Made by a program: the position numbers and the translations under genes | Shown: piece after piece, positions 19,541 through 28,500 of the stretch | How positions within the stretch are numbered: the first letter of the stretch is position 1 | How the letters are laid out: every line of letters starts with the position of its first letter | Notes under the pieces: model-generated | What the model was told of the DNA's origin: nothing | The model's database searches: none | Seen by the model: the letters and a program-made list of their open reading frames with translations, nothing else | Source of the DNA: Rhynchopus euleeides | Taxonomy: Eukaryota > Euglenozoa > Diplonemea > Diplonemida > Diplonemidae | Assembly: GCA_963210315.1 (NCBI GenBank) | Contig: OY723243.1 | Coordinates: 558,001 to 622,000 of the forward strand | Direction: 5' to 3' | Length of the DNA stretch: 64,000 bases

Positions 19541-22500
19541 TCACAGGAGATGCGTGTAATCCTCAAAGTCATCATCGTCGTTCGGATCCCCCATCCCGAG
19601 GGTCGGGGGCGCATCCTCGTCGATCGACCCGCGCACCCGGTAGTCCGTGTCGATATCCGTGCAGTGGCTGATGGCATACAGCAGCTTCTGCTTCAGCACC
19701 TCCGCCGAGCTGTAGTTTGGCAGTGAGATCCAGAAGAAGCAGGTGCTGGCCACCGGGAGATAGGCGTCGGGGTGATCCACCTGCAGCGGCATGATCTTGA
19801 GCCGCACGGGGGCTCTCTCCCTCCCCGAGATGAAGCGGAGGAAGAGGGAACGCTCCTTCTCCGTCAGCCCCTCCAACACCTCCCAGAAGAGGCAGCACCT
19901 GCGGTCCTCAGGCGACAGCCCTTCATACCGCGCCTGGGCACGCAGCTCCTGCACATCCCACACGGGGCTCCCACACACCAACCTCTCCAGCTCCGCCGCG
20001 GTGAAGAGGTGCACCAGATGCTCTGGCAGGACAGCGTAGAACCCCCTCCGCAGCTCCGACATCAGCTCCTCCGATTCAACCAGCCGCCTGTGGATCGACA
20101 GCTGGACATACTGCCCCCGGTTAGCCCAGGTGATGCCCAGCGAGGCCCCCCCCGGGAGCAGCTCCTCATCCTCCCCAGAGGAAAGCTCTGTTGTGAACGC
20201 CCCGTCATACACCTCCTTGAAGGTGTCCTCCGTCACACCCTCCTCCTCCAGGCGGAGCAGGCAGAGCAAGCTGCTCATTACGCTCTTGTCAATCGTCTCC
20301 AGGTCGGCTGGGGCAAGCGCCTCTCCTACCAGCTGCTTCCACACCACGGGGCTGATGTATAGAGGGAGTGGCTCGCCCGCCCGCATGCATGCTGCCATCA
20401 GCTTGCCCAGGAAGGATGCCATGGGGCGGAGCTGGCTGGTCGCCTTTGGATTGAGGATCATCCTGTCGCGGTGTGTCCCGATGTTATTCCGCCCGTTAGG
20501 CGATTGAATGAAGAGGGGCACCGCGCCGTTCATCAGCTCGTTGCAGATCTCAGCGAGGCACTCTCGGTAGGGCCCCCCGACGTCCTCCGCTCCCTCTCCC
20601 TGGAAGGAGACAGTCCAAAACCTCCGATTGGTAAAGAACATCCCGATGTGCTTCCCCCCGAGCAGCGTGTGGAGCTGCCCGAACATCGAGGCGGCAGCGT
20701 CGTTGCCCGGCTTGCTCTCCTCGTCTTTATGCAGCTGCGCCCTCCGCCTGTTGAGGGTCACCTTCGGCTGGGAGGGCTCCACCAACGCGTTTGTGACCTG
20801 CACGTGGTGCTGCATGATGGAGGTGGTGGTGGTGGACAGCAGCAGGGCCTTGCAGCTCAGCGCGGCCTCCGCAAGAAGCCCGCGGGGTCGCTCCGCATCA
20901 GACAGGTCGAGGAAGGGGTAGACAACCCTGAAGAGCTGGTTGTACGTGCGGAGGAGCACCACGCGGGAGTACAGCAGCTCCAGGGCGACGCCCTGCAGGC
21001 CGAAGCTGCGGAGAGACGACGCGTTGAGGAGCTCCTTGAGGCGCAGGTTGAAGGCGCTCTGCTTGCTGGCGTCGCACAGGGAATTGACGAGCGAGATGAT
21101 GGCCGCATCCTGCGGGAGGGAGCTGCGGAAGGGCCACGCATCGGGCAGGGCCTGGGCAGGCGACGCATCGATGTTGTCGAGGATGTCCCACAGCACCCCC
21201 ACACCCTTATACCCATGCGGCTGGTAGATAAAGGGCGAGGCCCCGAAGTTGAACTCCACGGCGTTGTCGGGGTCCATCGACACGGCAGGGTAGTACCAGT
21301 CTGCCACGCTGAGGCCTGTGAAGGCCTCGGAGTTCTGCCCCCGCGACACGGGGCAGCCGTTGAGGGTGAAGCGCATCGCCATGGAGTCGAGGTCGAGGAG
21401 GCAGCCGACGATGTCCCCCTCGCGCCAGGTCCTGCTCCCCGTCACCTGGTGCTGCTCCTTGCGGTGGCGGAGGAGGAGGCGGCAGCCGTCGTAAGCCCAC
21501 GACTTTGCGTCATCACCCACACCCTTCGCACGGACGGGGTCAGGGGAGAATGTGTCGGTCGCCCAGCCGATCTGGATGAGCCCGTCAGACACCATGCTGA
21601 CCTCGTAGTACCACTTCCCGCTTCGGGTGACGCGTGCATTACCCCGCACAGTGCACGCTGCGGCGAGGCTCTTGACATGGGTCATGTTTTCCACCTTGGG
21701 GCGTCCGTCTAACGCAGTGACCTCGACGCAGTCGCTCCCCTCCCGCGTCAGCCTGTTGGGCAGCGTGTCCTTCTCAAGCCCGTGGAAGAAGGGCGGGAGT
21801 GTCTTGCCGTGCAGCAGCGTGTCTGTCGTCTTCAGGAAGGCCATGAGGCGGTGCGTCGGCAGCCCCGGGAACACACCCCCGGAGCCCCCGTGGAACGGGA
21901 GGTACCCTGTGGGGGGCTTGTGGGCCAGGGGGGTCTCGCCGAAGTTGACCTCGACGGAGGAGCTGCCCACGGTGATGGTCGGGAAAAAGGCGACCTCAGG
22001 GAGGCGGGAGAAGGCGACGCCGAGCGACCTCCCGTTGATAGTGAAGGACATCTCCCGGGCGTAGAGGTCCAGCAGGACGCCCACCACGTCGCGGCCCTTC
22101 CACTTCGACGACTTCTCCACGTCGCTGGGGTAGATCGTGCGGTCCCCACCGTGCCACCTGTAGCCCCGGTTGCCGCAGAAGGACCACGAGTTGGCACACT
22201 CGCCGCAGGCCGTGTCGATCGACTCACACGCCCACCCGATGTAAACCGGCTCCGGCGACAGCAGCTGCACTTCGTAATACCACCGCCCCATCGTGATGCC
22301 GGAGGTTGCCTGCACCGTGCGCCACACCCCCTCTGAGAACAGCAGGGTCCTCCCCCGCACCGTCGTCTCGCAGACGCACCTCAGGTTGCTTGCCAGTGCG
22401 GGCGGGGCGTCGCTCAGCGTGGGGCGGATGGACGGAGCGAGGTAGCACCGGCGGCGCGCCTCCTCCAGAGTGGCTGCAGGCACCGAGAAGGGCACCTTCT

Positions 22501-25500
22501 GCTCCCACGCCTGCTCGGCGTGCTCCACAGACACGGCCAGCTCGGCCAGGCCCTGCAGGTAGCGGGAGAGCCCGCGTGGCATCGCGCACACGCCTGAGGA
22601 GGGGCGCTCGTGGCGCAGCTGGCTGTCGGCAGACACGCGGAGGCTTGCCAGCAGCGGGCGCAGGCGCGGGATGGAGTGGGGGGGGAAGTGGTCTGCCCGG
22701 CGGCCCAGCACCGATGCCAGGAGCTCAACCACCTTCTCCCGCCTCCGCCCCACCTCGCGGTGCACCGTCGCAACAAGGTGTGCGACGAGGCTGCTGGTGC
22801 AGAGGTCGTACTGCGACAGCACCTCCCCCTGGAGGAGGCACTGCAGCATCTCCGCAGCCAGCTCCAGCTTGGGCGTCTTCGCCGAGACGGTGAACAGGAA
22901 CCCCCAATAGGCGGGCGCCCCCGAATCCCCCGCAAAGCGTATGCAGAAGGACGGGTGCTTCTCCAGGTTGAGCGCTGTCCAGTTCCCCTGCGCATCGGGG
23001 AACTTCGCGATCTGAACCTTCTGACCTCTGTCGGCATAAATATAGAGATAGTCGAGTGTCTTGCACCGCACGTCAAACTCGATGCTGTACGACGTCACAC
23101 CCGGCACGTCAATTGTCTGCAGAATCACATCCTCAGGTGAGTACGGATGCGTCGGGGTCTCATAGATATACGTGTCAGGCGGGGCATCCATCAGCGCAAG
23201 GCACCCCTTGACAAACCTATCCACCTGAGCAGGTGTCGGGGCTGACTGCAGCCACGCCTTCACGCTGCTGTGGAGGGTTTTGATGGAGCCCTCTGCGATC
23301 CCGGTGGGTCCCATCTTGGCGTAGGACGCGAGGGTGACGGGGAGGAAGAGGGCGTCGCTAGCGATGTTCCTGAAGAAGTCTGCGTCGTTGACTCCCCAGA
23401 GGCTGGACCTTTCCATCGTGAGGAGCGTCTCGGTGATGGAGCGGAGTGCGGACCTCGCGTGGTGGACACAGAGTGAGACATCAACCTGGCATGACGCCTG
23501 TGACAGCCTCGACGCATCTGCCGATTCGAAGGTGTCCATCCACTCTGTCCGTGGCACGTCAGGCTCCGTCACATCCCCTTCCACGATGGATCGCACCCCT
23601 TCCTCCGTCTCCCAGGCAAGCTTCAGGCTGCTCTCCGGCACCATCTTAGGCAGCCCGACGCAGGACCACAGCGTGCCCTGCTCGATGTACCCCGTCACCC
23701 CACAGACGTCTGAGGAGATCTCGGCACCACAACCCTCCTTCATCGAGAGGGAGACCACCAGGGAGTCCTGCAAGGGCAGCATGACAGTCGATTCCGCGAC
23801 AGACATCAGCTCTCCTGAGAGGGCTTCTGCCTGGCTCGGGGAGAGTGCGGTATCCCAGACACGCAGGGAGGCGACCTCTGTGGTGACGCAGGGGTGCATT
23901 TCCGTGGCACTCTCAGGCAGGCCCGGCCCGACCAGAACATCTCGGATGATCTGCCCGTCGTCATCCTCCCCTTCGGGGCTCGCCGTGGAGGGGTTTCCGC
24001 CTGTGAGGAGGAGAGACTGTTTGTCGCACCACACCTCGGTGCCCGAATCGGTGCTGTGGGAGAGGACGACGTGCATCCACCCGTCCTTCACAGGGAGTGT
24101 GCATTCTGCGCCGTGGCATTCTATGGAGATCCACCCGTCGCAGCAGCACGCCTCGACACATGTCCCGGCGGACAGAACCCGGAGGTTGAGCATAGGCGCC
24201 ACGTCGGGGTGGAGCCGCGGCTTGCCGAACATCCCATCCCCCTCAATCCGGAAGATGATGTCGAGGGTGAAATCCCCTGAAATGGGCGATTCAAGGGGCA
24301 CCGTGAGAAGACCCGTCCCGACAGGCCCAAAGGCGAGGGCATGCCTCAGCTGGGTTAGCCAGAAGCTGGATGTCATGCTGGCCGACCTGCGGAGCTCCTT
24401 TCGCATCAGATCCTCGTGGTACCGCTTCTCCTCCGTTGCAAGATCCTCCTGCACCGCCTGGGCTATGTTCTCCGAGTTGTCCATCAGAACCGCGGCAGCC
24501 TTGTCCCTGTCATCCCCGGCAACCTCCAGGGCCTTCATGCAGAGCGGCACGCTGAAGCCGCGGATAATCTGATTCAACTCCTCGGCTGCAGCACGGCGGG
24601 CACGCTTCTCAGCTGACTCCTCCCTCGGAGAAGACGGCAGCATGGCCGAGGCACCGCCACCCAGGCTGGGCTGCTGCATGGAGGGGCGATGCACCTGCTG
24701 CCCGGGTGGGGCGTCCCCGCTGGCATCGAGGAGGCTGTGGAGGTATAGCGATTTGCTCTCGAGGGTAGTCAGATCCCCAGCCTCCTGCGGGAGGCTCTTC
24801 GAGAGAGAGGAGAGTGATGCGAGTATCGGGGGCTCCTTGAGGACGGCCGCTGCGCAGGTCGGGTACGCCATATACATCGCGAGGCAGCGGACAACCTTGG
24901 AGATGATGTGCGACTTCACAACACATTCACCGAGGTCATTTGGGAACTCCGGCGAGCGGAGCTCCCTCTCTGGGAGTGGGAGTGAGGAGAGAAGCTTCGA
25001 CGCAACGGCGAGCACCATAGGGAACGCGACAGTGTCGAGCTGCGTAGGGGCGGATGTCTTCAGGGTGTTGATGTCAACCTCCCTCTCAGAGGAGTTCAGC
25101 CCCAGGTCCGTCCCGACAACCGTCGCCTTGGTTGATTTGACATCGATCACAACCACGGAGGACTTCAGCCCGGGAGGGCTCGGATTGTATTCTGCCTCCA
25201 CGCCTGGGCGGAGGGCCACCGGGGTTCCAACCAGCACATTGATTGCCACGATGAAGGTCTTCACCTTCTTGTCGGAGAGGGGGACCGCGGCGTCGAGATC
25301 CGGGGGGTCCTGGAGGACCGCCTTCAGCCAGGTCGTGACAGATGCCTGCCAGGCCCGGTTTTTCAGGAAGAGCTGCCGGAGCAGGGTCAGCGCCTCCTCC
25401 CCTGCGAGCGTCGAACCGTCACCCCCGCCTGGGTTGAGGGTGCCCGAGGCGATCTCCACCAGGAGCCGGATCACCTTCATGCCCCCTACACCTGGTGCCT

Positions 25501-28500
25501 CGATGGATGCCTTGCCGCTGCCAACAGGGAGTGGCGTCGAGGGAAGCTCTGGGGCGTCGGGAAGTGCCACGCAAGCCAGGCCCTGGTCTGCCTGCTCGAT
25601 AGACAGGTGGTGGAGGAGCACGCGGATGTTCGTCATGGCGTAGTGCGACAGCTTGGCATGCCTGCTCGGGAGGAGGACGCATGATGCCAGCAGGGGCAGG
25701 TAATCCGCTAAGCTGAGCCCCTCAAACACCCCGTTGGAGAGGGCCTGGAGAATCGCGGAGAGGGCGGAAAGAAGGTACCTCGTGTGGGCGGCGTGCTTCT
25801 CAAGGTATGCCTCGTCACCCTCTCCTGGAATGCTGTCGTGCAGCACCTTCACGCTGTGCTTCAGGTCGTGCGAAATGCACTCAAGAGATTGCGCGAGAAA
25901 CTGCGAAGCGGCACGCATCAGCCCAGGGTGGGTCCCCGCAGTGAGAGCCAACGCGCTCTGCAAAGCGCATGCGTTAAACAGAGATGACGCAACCGGCGCG
26001 TTTGCACTCGCCGCACTGGCGGGTTTGGACCCCCCCTGCCCCCGGGAGGGGTGTGCAGGGAGGGGGTCCCCCCCGACTGTCCCCTCGCGCTCCACCCCAT
26101 CGGGGCCCCACATCGCAAACACGTTGAAGAGGAGCAGGGGGAGGTTGACAGAGCGGAGGAAGGCAAAATCGAGGTCCTCCCACCTGCAGTGCAGCATCCG
26201 AAGCACGAGGTTGCACTGCACCTGCGAGACGTCATCCACAGGGGGGAGCGAGGCCATCAGGGGTGAGAGGGCCAGGCGGAGCAAGGAGTAGACCACATCC
26301 TGCACGTTGTTATAGACAGCGGGGCCTGCCCCCTTTGTCCCCGAGGTGTAGTGGCATGCAGAGAGCACCCTCGCTGCGACACGGAGGGCCTCGAGCCTGA
26401 CTGGCCTGGAGGAGCCTCCCAAAGCCCCTTTGAGATATTCAAGCCCCTCTGCGCGTAGCGTCCCTTTTGTCTGCCTCTGCCCGACCTCGGCCTCCAGGGC
26501 ACCCGCCTCCACACGGCTCGTGAGGAATTTCAAAAGGAGGTCGAGCCCCGTCTCGTCACTCTTGTTGTTGAGAACCAGAAGCTTCTGCATCTTCTTGATA
26601 GCCCGCCAGCTGTAGAACATCGACCTCCAGCTGTTGGGCGGCAGCACCTTGGAACGGCTCCTCTTTGAAGATGAGGAGGATACGAGGGCCTTCAAGACAA
26701 CCCTGTTGTCGGTGGGGCTCAGGGAGTGGTGGAACCGGAGGACAAACCTACACCTCTCCACCAGCTGATCCAGCGCGGTGTTCCCGGGATCCTCATGGTG
26801 GGGATCTTGGTCGAAAATGGGGGGAGGCACGTCGAATGTGGGAGTCAGGGGGAGGTTGCTCTCATGCCTGATGTGCATCAGCCACCCGACAAGCGTCTCC
26901 ACCCGCTGGTAGCGTTGGAGTAGCGGAGGGGGGACGGAGGAGGCGGTGGAATTGCCACCCTTCGGGGGAAATTCGCACTGTGCATCCCTCACTAACACCG
27001 CATAGAGGTGGCGGAGCGCGTTGTCGATCTCATTTGCCGTGGCGGAGCTCGGCACTGTAGGGGATGGGCTCGCGCTCCCCGCCTTTAAAGCAGCCCACAG
27101 CTGCGCCCCACTCCCCGTGTTGGAGACGATCTCATCGCAGAGCCTGGGCGGGGCGCCCTCCTCGCGCAGCCCGCCGGACAGCAGGACGGAGTCCACCCAA
27201 CGCACCACCTCCTTGTCAGGCGACTCCGGGTCGCCCTCCACCATGCGGCCCGCCACCACTGCGGCGACATACTCCACAGAGAGATGCACGGTGTGCATCC
27301 AGTGCGGGAGGTCCTCGGGCCCTAGGGCATCGTCGTAGATCCCCTCCAGACCCGGGTCGGAGGCAGCAGCCGCGGGGGTCCAGTTTGCAGTCCAGGCCTC
27401 CTCGACTGCCTTCACAGCGGGGTGCTTTGCGCTGAGCGAGGCGAGCTCCCCGGCAATCCCCTTCAGCAGCGCCAGCACCTCGCGGTAGGTGGAACGGTGG
27501 GTCACGGTGGGGAGCGCCACCACGGCAAACCCGAGGGCGCGTCCTGAGGAGGACCACCTCAGGAGCTCCAGGCCAAGATCACCTGGGCAGTCGTGCGCCA
27601 GGGTGCAGACGTCGTGGAGGAGAGCCGCGTGGTGGCGGAGGAGGGCGACAGGGAGCTCCGCGCTGCTGGTTTTGGAGAAGGCTTCGTCTGTCACCGCGCC
27701 GAGGATGGCAGTCTGGAGGCTGACAATCGCCGTCGTGATGGGGGATTCCTGACGGGGGATGGTTCCCGATTCCCGGACAGCGCGGAGCTCGGAGAAGGAG
27801 GCTCCCATCAGGAGTTTGAAGAAGCCTTCGATCCCCGCCGCGTCGTCTTTAAAGGAGAGGAGGACATCGATGGACTGCTTGAACTGCGCGACGTGGAGGC
27901 ATGCGACGTCGATGATGGGGCTGCAGGAGTGCGTGCCGCTGGACAGCAGGTCGCACAGCAGCTTCAGCAGCTTCGCGGGGGTGAAGAACAGCTGCAGCCC
28001 CTCCCCGAGGGCCTCGGCTGCCTCGCGCGACTCCGCAGAGGGGTCGGGGGTGTCCATCAGGCACAGCAGCAGCTGGTATATCGCGTGCCCCGTGTTGGCC
28101 TCGCCGTGGTGGAGGTCGAGCTGCTCAGGGTCGATGCCTGTCTGCCGCACGACGCGGAAGTTGGCGCGGAGCAGGCGGAGGCAGGCGAGGGTCAGGCCGC
28201 TCTCATCCACCAGCGGGACACGCCTGCCGGTCTGCACCAGCTTGACCTGGTTCTGCAGCAGCTGCTTCAGGCAGACGAAGAGGTCGGGGCAGGGGTCGAT
28301 GGAGAGGACGCGGAAGAGGGCAGGCCACTCATGCGTCATATGCCTGCATGCCCTGTCGTTCAGCGCCTGGGCAAGCTTCTGCATCGCCTGCGCGGGCGGT
28401 ACGCACACCCCCACGGAGTAGTCGTCGGGGTCGCAGTGCACAGGAGAGGGCACGGCGCACTGCGATGCAGCCCAGCAGAGGACCTGGAAGGTGATGGAGG